Translations under genes and position numbers: made by a program
In this document: positions 7,518 to 16,038 of the stretch, in pieces
Layout of the letters: every line of letters starts with the position of its first letter
How positions within the stretch are numbered: position 1 is the stretch's first letter
From: Chloroflexota bacterium
GTDB taxonomy: Bacteria > Chloroflexota > Anaerolineae > Promineifilales > Promineifilaceae
Reading direction: 5' to 3'
DNA: 57,020 bases
Assembly: GCA_024223125.1 (NCBI GenBank)
Contig: JAAEOP010000103.1
Span: 1 to 57,020, forward strand
The notes under the pieces: generated by a model
Told to the model about the DNA's origin: nothing
Databases searched by the model: none
Seen by the model: the letters and a program-made list of their open reading frames with translations, nothing else

Positions 7518-7949
7518 TCAAGCCATAACAGGTTCGGCTTCAATTATCTCATAAGTCAGTTTCATATCAACAGCTGCCGTTAACATCGCCTGTGCCGGAC
7601 AATAACGTGTTTCGGACAGATCCATAGCCCGTTCGACTGCTTTGGGGTTTACATTGTGCCCTTCCACAATGTAATGAATGTGGATGTGGGTGAAGACTTT
7701 GGGGTAGGTGTTTGCCTGTTCAGTTTCGGCCGTCACGCGGAAGCCGGTCACATTCTGTCGCTTTTTTTGTAAGATAGAAATGACATCCATAGCTGTACAA
7801 CCAATGAGGCCAGTCAGAATAAGTTCCATCGGTCGGAAGCCATCATCATCACCGCCTACGGCCGGACTGCCGCCCAAATTCACGCTAAAGTCAGAATCGG
7901 CCGTACCGGTAAACGTCAATCCATGATCCCAGGTTACTGCTGCTTTCAT
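7518..7949 (-). CDS. OsmC/YhfA-family peroxiredoxin-like protein
   Basis: The protein has 143 residues, a usual OsmC length. Both conserved cysteines are present: GLIGCTAMDV (about Cys51) and RYCPAQAML (about Cys116), together with the MELILTGLIGC helix. OsmC proteins reduce organic hydroperoxides in the cytoplasm through this cysteine pair; the YhfA branch is less well characterised. It stands alone and is convergent with the gene at 6174. Confidence 0.9.
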   Translation of the reverse strand: MKAAVTWDHGLTFTGTADSDFSVNLGGSPAVGGDDDGFRPMELILTGLIGCTAMDVISILQKKRQNVTGFRVTAETEQANTYPKVFTHIHIHYIVEGHNVNPKAVERAMDLSETRYCPAQAMLTAAVDMKLTYEIIEAEPVMA

Positions 7950-8209
7950 AAAATAATTACTCCATTGTTGTAAGACAAAACGCCGTTTTATCCCGCAAGA
8001 CAGCGGCTTTCACTAAACGTCTCCATCCCGTACTTGTACCTGGCAGACTGTTTGTTGTCGGCCATTCTTACGCCACCAATATCTTTTCTGCGCGGTTGTT
8101 TCTGGATGGTTCATCATCTGTTAGATGCAGCGGATGGCAAAAGGTGACAAAGGTTATGTAGTGTCACTTTTTACCTGAAAAAACATCTAATCTGTTAGTA
8201 TCACGGCCT

Positions 8210-8422
8210 ATGAGTGATGCGGCCGTAGACCAGAAAATATTAGAACGAATTCAAGCTGGCGACCTCCGCTACATCTTGATTCAGAGGATTGGTCGTGGCA
8301 ATCAGCAAGAAATTGGGGAATGGATGCGGGGGAACTGCACGGCCGTAACTGGTTTTGATTTGGAAAATATGCCGGGGGATAACGGCCGTGATAACAACGG
8401 CGATTTGTACTTCTGCGAATAG
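8210..8422 (+). CDS. Small ORF of unknown function
   Basis: A 70-codon open frame with no recognised domain and no clear ribosome-binding site. The 7950-8209 gap before it holds an imperfect inverted repeat (AAAAGGTGACA at about 8139, TGTCACTTTTT at about 8162) and a repeated ATCTGTTAG. The frame contains two ACGGCCGT octamers close together and ends in NNGDLYFCE. It could be a remnant of a longer gene. Low confidence that it is translated. Confidence 0.25.
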   Translation: MSDAAVDQKILERIQAGDLRYILIQRIGRGNQQEIGEWMRGNCTAVTGFDLENMPGDNGRDNNGDLYFCE

Positions 8423-8465
8423 TCAATAGCAACCCAATCACAGTTGATGCCGGGGGAAGCTGTCG

Positions 8466-8864
8466 TCATGCCCAGTTCTCCACAGTTAATCCCTGCACAC
8501 GATCAAATTCACGCACGTTGTTGGTGACAAGTGTCACCTTCAAACTGAGTGCTTGCGCCGCGATTAACATATCTAATGGACCAATCGGCCGACCAATAGA
8601 TTGTAACTGCTGTCTGATGATGCCATAGGATGAAGCTGCTTTGTAGTCAAAATTTATAATTTCGAATGGTTGTAGAAAATGTTCCAGAGCAAGCTGGTTT
8701 CGTTCGGGGTAAGCGCTTTTTTGCACGCCAAACGTTAATTCAGCGACGACAATTGCGGAAATACCTATCTCATCTATTTGAAAGGAAGTGAATTTATTCA
8801 GGACATTTGCGGGTTTGCGTTTGATGATATAGATGCAAATGTTTGTATCAAGAAGGTAGTTCAT
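8466..8864 (-). CDS. vapC: VapC-type PIN-domain toxin
   Basis: The protein has 132 residues. The PIN core is complete: LLDTNICIYIIK (first Asp), AIVVAELTFGV (Glu), IGPLDMLIAAQAL (Asp), then LVTNNVREFDRVQGL, where the last acidic position is Asn in part of the family. VapC toxins are Mg2+-dependent RNases, usually acting on tRNA or rRNA. ATG at 8864 starts the conserved MNYLLDTN; it overlaps the antitoxin gene by 17 nt, the usual arrangement for translational coupling. Confidence 0.92.
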   Translation of the reverse strand: MNYLLDTNICIYIIKRKPANVLNKFTSFQIDEIGISAIVVAELTFGVQKSAYPERNQLALEHFLQPFEIINFDYKAASSYGIIRQQLQSIGRPIGPLDMLIAAQALSLKVTLVTNNVREFDRVQGLTVENWA

Positions 8865-9105
8865 CAAACATTTCCTCAAGTTCAGCTCTGGTTTGCTGGG
8901 CAGGTTGTTCGCGCCCCCCCTCAAAAATGTCATCAGAAAACTGATCGAGTGCGTCGAGCATGATTTGCCACGACTTTTCATGTGGCAGCAACAATACACC
9001 GTTGCTAACCCGTTTAATATAAACGCGGTCGCCGTCGAAGCGAAATTCTTTCGGCAAACGTACTGCCTGACTATTTCCATTCATGAATAATTTAGCAACT
9101 TTCAT
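8848..9105 (-). CDS. vapB: VapB-type antitoxin (SpoVT/AbrB domain)
   Basis: The protein has 85 residues and begins MKVAKLFMNGNSQAVRLPKEF, the typical VagC/VapB AbrB-fold DNA-binding half. The C-terminal acidic tail (about 55-85, RAELEEMFDELPS) would block the toxin. GGAGG lies 7 nt before the ATG at 9105, which decides this start over longer frames. The complex is expected to repress its own promoter. Confidence 0.92.
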   Translation of the reverse strand: MKVAKLFMNGNSQAVRLPKEFRFDGDRVYIKRVSNGVLLLPHEKSWQIMLDALDQFSDDIFEGGREQPAQQTRAELEEMFDELPS

Positions 9106-9132
9106 GTCAGCCTCCATTTTTACAACATCCAT

Positions 9133-9158
9133 AATATATATGTATAGTATATATAATT
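9133..9158. promoter_or_regulatory. AT-rich palindrome upstream of vapBC, candidate autorepression operator
   Basis: A run of TATATAT-GTATAG-TATATATA lies 28 nt before the vapB start. VapBC complexes usually bind such palindromes over their promoter. It also provides TATAAT-like -10 elements on the minus strand. Confidence 0.45.
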
Positions 9159-9280
9159 CTTGATACCATACAAGTCTTATAGTAACTAATAAGCCAGAAA
9201 TCGGATTTTTCTCTGTAGGATAATCAGAAAAGTCATTTTCCTCTTGACTCGGCCCAAAGGGCAACGTTTATACTCTCTGC

Positions 9281-10135
9281 ATGAACGACGGCCGTCCTCT
9301 AAAACACACAATTGACCCATCTTATCTTATTCGTATTGGTGCATTCGGCAGGATCACCCAACTGTCCCGTAAAGCGCTGCGGCTTTATGACCAGCTGGGC
9401 ATTCTCAGCCCCGCGTATATTGACCCCGAATCGGGCTATCGCTTTTACACTGACACCCAAATTAGCAAAGCCCGTTTCATTCGGCTGATGCGCGAAGCTG
9501 ATATGCCGCTGGCAACTATCCGCCGTGTATTGGAAGCAGAAAGCCCGGCCGCAGCCGAGCAGATTATTGGTGATTATAAAGATGAATTTGAACAACACGT
9601 CCTGCGCGTGCGCCAGACTGCCCATCGTATCATGGGCTATTTACACCAGGAGAATCAAACCATGTCCCTTGAAATTGAAGTGAAGAAAGTTCCCCCGCAA
9701 CAAATCATCAGTATCAAAAAGCGGCTGAAACAACCAGAGATGCAAGCGTTTATTCAAAGCAGTATCCAGGCTCTCAAGGAGTTGATTGCCGAACAGGAAT
9801 TGCAAATTACAAATGAAGTGATGGGCTTCTACTACGGGCCGATCAACGAAAACAGTGACGGACCGTTAGAAGTCTCCTTCCCGGTGGCTGGGGCAGCACA
9901 GCCAAAAGGAGATATTGAAGTTGGCAGCTTGCCCGCGCATACGGCCGTTTCCGTTGTTGGCGGCAGCGACTATTACGAATTCCCTACGGTGCTGCAAGTG
10001 TGGGATGCGGCCGCTGATTGGATTCGGCAGAACGGGTATGCAGATTCAGAAAGCAATGTAACTTGTTACGAAGTCTGGCACAGAGATCAGATTGAAGTTG
10101 TCTGGCCGTTTAGAGACGAACCTGAAAAAGTGTAA
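9281..10135 (+). CDS. MerR-family regulator with GyrI-like effector domain (BmrR/BltR type)
   Basis: The protein has 284 residues. Residues about 16-90 form the MerR helix-turn-helix and wing (RIGAFGRITQLSRKALRLYDQLGIL, SGYRFYTDTQISKARFI), followed by the coiled-coil dimerisation helix (about 95-130) and a C-terminal GyrI-like small-molecule-binding domain (about 138-284, starting EIEVKKVPPQQIISIKKRL). Such activators respond to lipophilic drugs or cations. Target genes are not evident; the next genes are convergent. The ATG at 9281 is preceded by no strong ribosome-binding site. Confidence 0.9.
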   Translation: MNDGRPLKHTIDPSYLIRIGAFGRITQLSRKALRLYDQLGILSPAYIDPESGYRFYTDTQISKARFIRLMREADMPLATIRRVLEAESPAAAEQIIGDYKDEFEQHVLRVRQTAHRIMGYLHQENQTMSLEIEVKKVPPQQIISIKKRLKQPEMQAFIQSSIQALKELIAEQELQITNEVMGFYYGPINENSDGPLEVSFPVAGAAQPKGDIEVGSLPAHTAVSVVGGSDYYEFPTVLQVWDAAADWIRQNGYADSESNVTCYEVWHRDQIEVVWPFRDEPEKV

Positions 10136-10175
10136 GACAGGCGTTGCCGTCAGGAGATAGGCTTTGACAGCGAGA

Positions 10176-10203
10176 TTGGGGGATAACGGCCGTTATCTCC
10201 CAA
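10176..10203. terminator. Hairpin centred on ACGGCCGT between convergent genes
   Basis: TTGGGGGATAACGG (10176-10189) pairs with CCGTTATCTCCCAA (10190-10203) with one mismatch and essentially no loop. It lies between the convergent MerR gene and the C45 peptidase gene, so it probably ends one or both transcripts. The octamer forms the centre of the palindrome. Confidence 0.5.
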
Positions 10204-10215
10204 CCCCGCAACCTA

Positions 10216-11259
10216 TCACAAAATTGCCAACGTTACCGGCCTGGCTTTTTTACCGACAGGACCGGGGTTTATATGGCATTGATGACGATCAAAATCGAAC
10301 ACGGCCGTACAAACCGTCGCCAAAGAATCCTCGCCAACGGCCGTGCGGCAAATGGGGAATGCTTCATTTTCACAATCGTTGAGAATAGCTAAAACATCCC
10401 CCTTGTCCAAATCATCCTTGCTCTGCATCAACTCACTGGCTCGCTTTACCCGTTCACGGCTAGACTTGCCAATATGTTGTTCCGCTTCGTCCATCTCCAC
10501 ATCCAAATAATGGTTGGCATGATAATAAATACCTTCAACTTCCCGTACATGATGCCGATTGCCCGGCGCTGTTTCCACTACCACAATACGCCGCTCATTG
10601 GCAGAGCCGATGGTGTAGCTGAACCCGCCCGCCCGACCCGGCGCTGTTGCCCGCGCTACAGCATCCTCCAATGAGGTTGCCGCCAGCAATGACCGGGCAA
10701 TAAAATGTCGCCCAATGCCAATTTCGATGTGACGCGGCCGTACATTGTCCACTGAAAAACAAATCCCGGCGCTGTTAAAGCCAAACGCATTGCCACAAAG
10801 AAAACCAGGATAAGAAAAGGCCGTAAAGGCAGGCTGACCGGGAACCTGTGCCTGCACCAGATAGGCGGTGTCTGCTAGAGCAATGTCACCGTCTTCGTTG
10901 TGACCGATAAGGGCGTTATTGGCAGTCAGCACGGCAAGATCGGAGCAACCATATAGGTGATGTTCGCGCAGGTAATCCCGGTATTCACCGCGCATGTTGA
11001 CGAGGAAGAGGTGGTGAAACGGCCGTCCTGCCCCCCGCGCAATTCCTTCCAACTCGATCACATAATCGGGGTATCGCTGCCGATTAATGTTTAAATATTG
11101 GCGGTAACGTTTCTTGCCCCCGGCCGTTTGGTGGTACGCAAGCAATTTCTGCATAAACGGATACGCATCCAAAAAGCTGTGGATTTGGCAGGCAAACCGT
11201 TCCCCAATCGCCAACCCAATTTCATCATGCGATCCGAAAAGTTTGATTTGTTCCATCAT
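10216..11259 (-). CDS. C45-family peptidase / acyl-CoA:6-aminopenicillanate acyltransferase-like Ntn hydrolase
   Basis: The protein has about 347 residues. The self-processing nucleophile is the Cys of LYGCSDLAVL (about residue 104), followed by the family block ALIGHNEDGD (about 116). Other family features are FSYPGFLCGNAFGFNSAGI, IARSLLAATSLEDAV and YYHANHYL. These Ntn hydrolases cleave or transfer acyl amides; the substrate is unknown. ATG at 11259 (or the adjacent ATG at 11256) has GAAGGA just upstream and follows the preceding gene's stop by 5 nt, so the two genes form an operon. Confidence 0.88.
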   Translation of the reverse strand: MMEQIKLFGSHDEIGLAIGERFACQIHSFLDAYPFMQKLLAYHQTAGGKKRYRQYLNINRQRYPDYVIELEGIARGAGRPFHHLFLVNMRGEYRDYLREHHLYGCSDLAVLTANNALIGHNEDGDIALADTAYLVQAQVPGQPAFTAFSYPGFLCGNAFGFNSAGICFSVDNVRPRHIEIGIGRHFIARSLLAATSLEDAVARATAPGRAGGFSYTIGSANERRIVVVETAPGNRHHVREVEGIYYHANHYLDVEMDEAEQHIGKSSRERVKRASELMQSKDDLDKGDVLAILNDCENEAFPICRTAVGEDSLATVCTAVFDFDRHQCHINPGPVGKKARPVTLAIL

Positions 11260-11264
11260 TTCCT

Positions 11265-11852
11265 TCAACCATGCTTTCCTCGTCGCCAGCGCCACAGAGC
11301 AAACGGCAGCAGCAGCATCGTGATCACGGGCCAAATCCAGGCCAAATCCCCAGGGCCGCCGGAACCTGTGCGGGCAGCCGTACGCCGAATACGAAGTAAG
11401 CGATAGTCACTGGTAACTACTTCTAATGCTTCATCAGTCATCGTTTGGGGATAAATTCCCGCCATTTCAGCTGCAAAACCACTGCCAATCAAAACGTCGC
11501 GCAGAAGGGGCAGCCGATCAGCCGAATCAGATACATCTTCTGCTGTGCCCGCCCACCAACCATCGGGCAGCCACACTTCAACGGCCGGATTGGCTTTAAT
11601 GTTACGATACCAGTCGGAGATATGGCCGAAACCGGCCGTGCAGTAAATGTCATCATTGATGAGGGCATAATTGACCGGAGTACGGCGCGGCAAACCTGAC
11701 TTACGGCCGGTGTGACAAAGCACCATAATTTGCCCGCCTCTTTCTGGCCAGGCGTTCACCCATTTGCCCAACCCCAACCGCCACATGAACAGCATAAAAC
11801 GGTTGAAATACTTAAACAGTTGCCGTAATTGTTTTTCTTGTTTTGAATCCAT
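11265..11852 (-). CDS. F420-dependent nitroreductase (Ddn)-like protein with C-terminal membrane helix
   Basis: The protein has 195 residues. The core (about 40-150) has LCHTGRKSGLPRRTPVNY and the FGHISDWYRNIKANPAVEVW block typical of the deazaflavin-dependent nitroreductase family (PF04075), proteins that bind F420. A hydrophobic helix near the C-terminus (about 170-188) with a WRWRRGKHG tail suggests membrane attachment. It is co-transcribed with the C45 peptidase downstream. Confidence 0.85.
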   Translation of the reverse strand: MDSKQEKQLRQLFKYFNRFMLFMWRLGLGKWVNAWPERGGQIMVLCHTGRKSGLPRRTPVNYALINDDIYCTAGFGHISDWYRNIKANPAVEVWLPDGWWAGTAEDVSDSADRLPLLRDVLIGSGFAAEMAGIYPQTMTDEALEVVTSDYRLLRIRRTAARTGSGGPGDLAWIWPVITMLLLPFALWRWRRGKHG

Positions 11853-11974
11853 GACAATTCCTATTATGTAATACGCAATAGATCAAACTGGATCATTATT
11901 TTTACAAAATGGCCTAAGCTCCACTGTTGACCAATCAGCTTGATTTTACCTCGGTTTGGTTTTCTCCGTTGCAT

Positions 11975-14392
11975 TTAACTTTCGCGCATTCTGACCCCCG
12001 CCGGATCATACAGCGCATCGGCCACAAGGGTAGCTGGACGAAAATCTCCCAATATCTCCACTTCAAATTGGGTTCCCACAACTGCCAGATCAGTGGGTAC
12101 GAAGGCTAAAGCTATGCTTTTTTGCACATAGTGCCCATACCCGCCAGAGGTTACAAAGCCGACAATCTCCCCTTTGTGGAAAACGGCTTCATCGGCAATC
12201 GGATCTGTATCTTCGACATCAACAACCAGTGTGCAGCGCGTTTTTTCAGGGGGGCGCTGGCTCAGTTTCAAGGCCGCTTCACGGCCAATAAAAGCATCTT
12301 TCTTCAAATTAACAAATCTACCCAGACCCGTTTCATACGGATTGTAATCAGGTGAATATTCCCGTGTCCAGCCACCAAACCCTTTTTCCAACCGCAGCGA
12401 GTTCAGGGCATGGCTGCCGAACAGACGCATCCCCAAGGGGCGTCCCGCTGCCTGCAACGTCTCATAAAGCGCCACATGATGCTGACGGGGAGCATAAATT
12501 TCATAACCCAATTCACCCGTGAAAGAAATGCGGGCCACAATGGCCGGAATAGAGCCAATCTGCATCTCACGGATATCCAAGAAACGAAATTGGTTGGTAG
12601 ACACATCTTCATTACTGATGTTGGCTAAAATTTGATTTGAATGGGGACCGGCTATTGAGAAACCGGGCCATTCATAGCTCATATGACGCAATGTGACGCC
12701 ATCAGGGGGTAGATATTGTTGGAACCAGCGCATGTGGTAAGCAATGGTAATGCCGGAACCCACCACCAGAAAGCGTTCTTCGTCGAGGCGGGCAACGGTA
12801 AAATCACCCACCAGCCGTCCTTTGGGACTAAGCATGGGGGTCAACACAATACGGCCGTTTCCCGGTATCCGATTGGCAAACATATAGTTGAGCCACGTTT
12901 CTGCACCCGGCCCACTCACTTCATACTTGGCGTAATTACCGATTTCCACTAAACCTGCCTGATTACGTACTGCCCGACACTCCTGACCTACCGGCTCAAA
13001 GGCGTTGGAGCGACGGAAGGTTGGCGTTTCGATGGGTTCCATCCCTTCGGGTGCAAACCAGAGGGGGTATTCCAGCCCAAAGGTAGCTCCGTAGACAGAT
13101 CTGGCTTTTTTTAGTTGCTCGTAGACTGGCGTTGTTAGTTGCGGCCGTCCCGCAGGTAACTCTTCATTTGGATAGGTGATGGCAAAACGACGGCCGTAAT
13201 TTTCATACGTCTTGTCCAATGTATATTGCCCCAGTGCATATTCCCCAAAGCGTGTCACATCCATGGCAAATACATCTGTACTCGGTTCACCCTCTACAAT
13301 CCATTCGGCAACGGCCGCTCCCACCCCCGCCCCCTGTGAAAATCCAGCCATAATGCCCACTGCCAGAAAATAATTCCGCAAACCCGGCGCTGGCCCAATC
13401 GTTGGATTCCCATCCGGTGCAAAAACCATCGGCCCATTAACAATCGTCCTCACCCCCGCACTCCCCAGGCAAGGATACCGCTTAAAAGCAAATTCCATCC
13501 GATCCATTAAACGATCAAGATCAGGCGACAACAACTGGTTTGTAAAATCTTGGGGTGTGCCGTTTAATGCCCAATGGCGACAATCCTTTTCATACGTGCC
13601 AATCAACAAAGCGCCCCCTTCCTGACGCAGGTAACTTTCCCCTTGAAAATCAATCACCATCGGAATCTCGCGCTTTAAGGCTGCCACTTCAGGAATGATG
13701 TCTGTCACAATATATTGATGCTCCATGGGGATAATGGGTAGTTGCAACCCTGCCTGTGCTGCCACTTCGCGCCCCCACAGTCCGGCCGCATTCACAACAT
13801 AATCTGTTTGAATCTCGCCTTTAGAGGTGACGATTTGCCAACGGCCGTCATCATTCTGAACCGTCTTTTCCACCGGCGTATAACGGTAAATTTCCGCACC
13901 CCCAAGCTGGGCCGACTTGGCTAATGCTTGCGTAACGCCAGAGGGATCGATATACCCATCATGCGGGTCAAACATCGCCCCAACCAACCCGGCCGGATTG
14001 AGAATGGGACAAATCTGGGCCGCTTCAGCAACGGAAATCATTTCCGAACTGATGCCCGTGTAGCGAGCCTTGCCATGTTCCCTCTTGAGAAAATCAAGCC
14101 GATCTTGAGTAGCTGCCAGATAAAGATTCCCCGCCTGATGCAAACTAACAGATTGGCCGGAAACACGCTCGATTTCCTGAAAAAGCTCAATCGTATACCC
14201 CTGTAAGGCTGCCAAATTCGTATCTCCATTCAGCGTGTGGAACCCACCAGCCGCGTGCCAGGAAGAGCCACTGGCAAGTTCTGCTCGTTCCAGCAAAACC
14301 ACATCATGCCATCCCAATTTAGTCAGATGGTACAGGATGCTGCAACCAATGACACCACCCCCAATAACCACAACTTGTGTCCGCGTTTTCAT
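11975..14392 (-). CDS. FAD-dependent oxidoreductase fused to GcvT aminomethyltransferase (dimethylglycine/sarcosine dehydrogenase-like)
   Basis: The protein has about 805 residues. The N-terminal DAO-type FAD domain (about 1-370) begins VVVIGGGVIGCSILYHLTKLG and has SSWHAAGG, the His region used for covalent FAD in dimethylglycine dehydrogenases. The C-terminal half is a folate-binding GcvT domain (about 430-800, with GELGYEIYAP and LRLEKGFGGW). Such enzymes oxidatively demethylate dimethylglycine or sarcosine and pass the one-carbon unit to tetrahydrofolate. ATG at 14392 is chosen because GGAGG lies 8 nt upstream. It follows an MttB-family gene by 23 nt, consistent with stepwise breakdown of quaternary or tertiary methylamines. 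Confidence 0.9.
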   Translation of the reverse strand: MKTRTQVVVIGGGVIGCSILYHLTKLGWHDVVLLERAELASGSSWHAAGGFHTLNGDTNLAALQGYTIELFQEIERVSGQSVSLHQAGNLYLAATQDRLDFLKREHGKARYTGISSEMISVAEAAQICPILNPAGLVGAMFDPHDGYIDPSGVTQALAKSAQLGGAEIYRYTPVEKTVQNDDGRWQIVTSKGEIQTDYVVNAAGLWGREVAAQAGLQLPIIPMEHQYIVTDIIPEVAALKREIPMVIDFQGESYLRQEGGALLIGTYEKDCRHWALNGTPQDFTNQLLSPDLDRLMDRMEFAFKRYPCLGSAGVRTIVNGPMVFAPDGNPTIGPAPGLRNYFLAVGIMAGFSQGAGVGAAVAEWIVEGEPSTDVFAMDVTRFGEYALGQYTLDKTYENYGRRFAITYPNEELPAGRPQLTTPVYEQLKKARSVYGATFGLEYPLWFAPEGMEPIETPTFRRSNAFEPVGQECRAVRNQAGLVEIGNYAKYEVSGPGAETWLNYMFANRIPGNGRIVLTPMLSPKGRLVGDFTVARLDEERFLVVGSGITIAYHMRWFQQYLPPDGVTLRHMSYEWPGFSIAGPHSNQILANISNEDVSTNQFRFLDIREMQIGSIPAIVARISFTGELGYEIYAPRQHHVALYETLQAAGRPLGMRLFGSHALNSLRLEKGFGGWTREYSPDYNPYETGLGRFVNLKKDAFIGREAALKLSQRPPEKTRCTLVVDVEDTDPIADEAVFHKGEIVGFVTSGGYGHYVQKSIALAFVPTDLAVVGTQFEVEILGDFRPATLVADALYDPAGVRMRES

Positions 14393-14415
14393 TTGATTTG
14401 CCTCCATTTCTGTCC

Positions 14416-15936
14416 TTATTTTGTTAATTCAATCTTTCTTTTTCCTATATATTCACGTAATGCTTCATCAATTGCTGGATCGAGTGTGGGCTGTTCATAC
14501 TCTTGAAGTCGCTGCTTATATTCCCGGTTGGCGCGTACAGATGCATCCATTGACCCTTTTTCAATCCACGCTTCGCTAGAATCATAGTCGAACAGTTCCG
14601 CCCGATAAAAGGCTGACCTAAAATGGCGCATCGTATGGCTGGTGCCGAGATGATGCCCCCCTGGCGGCACTTCATGCAAAATGGCGTCCAGCGCCCATTG
14701 GTCATCATCCCAATTAATGCCCTGGAGATAGGTATGGTACATGCCCAGCATTTCACAATCGAGGATGAATTTTTCGTAACCGGCCGTTAATCCTCCCTCT
14801 AGCCAACCAGCGGCGTGCATTACAAAATTGGGCTTCGTCAAAAGCGAGGGGAACATAGCCATCACACTCTCATAAGCGCCCTGAGCATCAATCACTTTTG
14901 AACTGGCATAAGCGCCCGCTGCCCGAAACGGCAAGCCATAATGTCGAGCCAACTGCCCGCTCAAATAAAGGGCCAACTGACTTTCCGGCGCGCCAAACAC
15001 AGGCGCGCCACTTTGTAAATCAATCACGGCTTGAAACGATCCATACACACAAGGATTGCCGGGATTCACCATTTGTGTAAACACAATACCGGTTAAAACT
15101 TCTGCGTTTAACTGCGCCACCGTCCCCAAAATAGACACCGGCCCCATTGCGCCCGACAAAATAAAGGGGGTCACATCCACAATTTGATTATGGCGGGCAT
15201 AAGCAATCATCAGTCCCAACATGCGGTCATCTAATCTACGTGGGCTGCTTACATTAACAATGCAATGCAGGACATGTTTTTGCAGCAAGTTCTCAGCCCC
15301 AAAAACGATTTTTGCCAATTCGATGGTGTCTTGTCCGATGGGGCCAGTATGATAAATACCCATGTGGGGTTTATCGCTGTAGACAAAGTGAGCATACTTG
15401 GCTTCAAGATGACGATACGCGACAGGAATATCGGAAGATACAACGATCTCGGATCCGCTGCTGTGTAAATAGGGAGACATTTGAGTTAGCTTGAGGAAGT
15501 TGATCAAATCCTGATGAGTGCTGTTGCGACGGCCGTGATCACGATCCGTAACAAAAGGCGGCCCGGCAACGGGGGCAAAACAAACATGATTTCCGCCAAT
15601 GATGACATCTCGCTCCGGGTTGCGGGCTGACCAGGTGAACTGAGCCGGGGCTTTGGCCAGGTAAGCCATCACCAGTTCACGGTCAAAATAAGCAACATCA
15701 TCCACAACCTTAACGCCATGCGCTTGCAAAATCATCTGGGCGGTCTCATCGTAAAAGGCAATCCCCGCTTCCTCCAGAATTTGCATAGACTTATCATGAA
15801 TAAGCTGTAACTGTTCAGCGGTGATGATTTCATAAGGTGGCAAATGGCAAAGGGGTTGGCTGATTTTTGCTGCTTTTTCAGATGTTTGTGGGGTTCTTTG
15901 TCGTTTTCGCTTTCTTTTAACTGATTGTCTCATCAT
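14416..15936 (-). CDS. MttB-family methyltransferase, non-pyrrolysine type
   Basis: The protein has about 506 residues. It carries the trimethylamine-methyltransferase family fold (PF06253) from ITAEQLQLIHDKSMQILEEAGI (about 40) to the C-terminal EVPPGGHHLGTSHTMRHFR block. True TMA methyltransferases read an amber codon as pyrrolysine; this frame is uninterrupted, so it belongs with glycine-betaine (MtgB-like) and other non-Pyl members that transfer a methyl group to a corrinoid protein. No corrinoid protein is encoded nearby. A basic KRKRKRQR stretch occurs near the N-terminus. ATG at 15936 has AAGGA upstream. It heads the operon with the dehydrogenase fusion. Confidence 0.88.
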   Translation of the reverse strand: MMRQSVKRKRKRQRTPQTSEKAAKISQPLCHLPPYEIITAEQLQLIHDKSMQILEEAGIAFYDETAQMILQAHGVKVVDDVAYFDRELVMAYLAKAPAQFTWSARNPERDVIIGGNHVCFAPVAGPPFVTDRDHGRRNSTHQDLINFLKLTQMSPYLHSSGSEIVVSSDIPVAYRHLEAKYAHFVYSDKPHMGIYHTGPIGQDTIELAKIVFGAENLLQKHVLHCIVNVSSPRRLDDRMLGLMIAYARHNQIVDVTPFILSGAMGPVSILGTVAQLNAEVLTGIVFTQMVNPGNPCVYGSFQAVIDLQSGAPVFGAPESQLALYLSGQLARHYGLPFRAAGAYASSKVIDAQGAYESVMAMFPSLLTKPNFVMHAAGWLEGGLTAGYEKFILDCEMLGMYHTYLQGINWDDDQWALDAILHEVPPGGHHLGTSHTMRHFRSAFYRAELFDYDSSEAWIEKGSMDASVRANREYKQRLQEYEQPTLDPAIDEALREYIGKRKIELTK

Positions 15937-16038
15937 TGTTTCCTTGTACAAAATAATGGCTAAAATATATACAACGATAAGAAACTGTCAAATGTGACGT
16001 TATTAGCAGGTATGTTCAAGATAAAAGGAGTTCATCAG

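Noticed and set aside
14416..15936. Pyrrolysine (amber) decoding in the MttB-family gene
   Set aside because: The frame has no internal TAG and is full length, so this is the non-Pyl branch.
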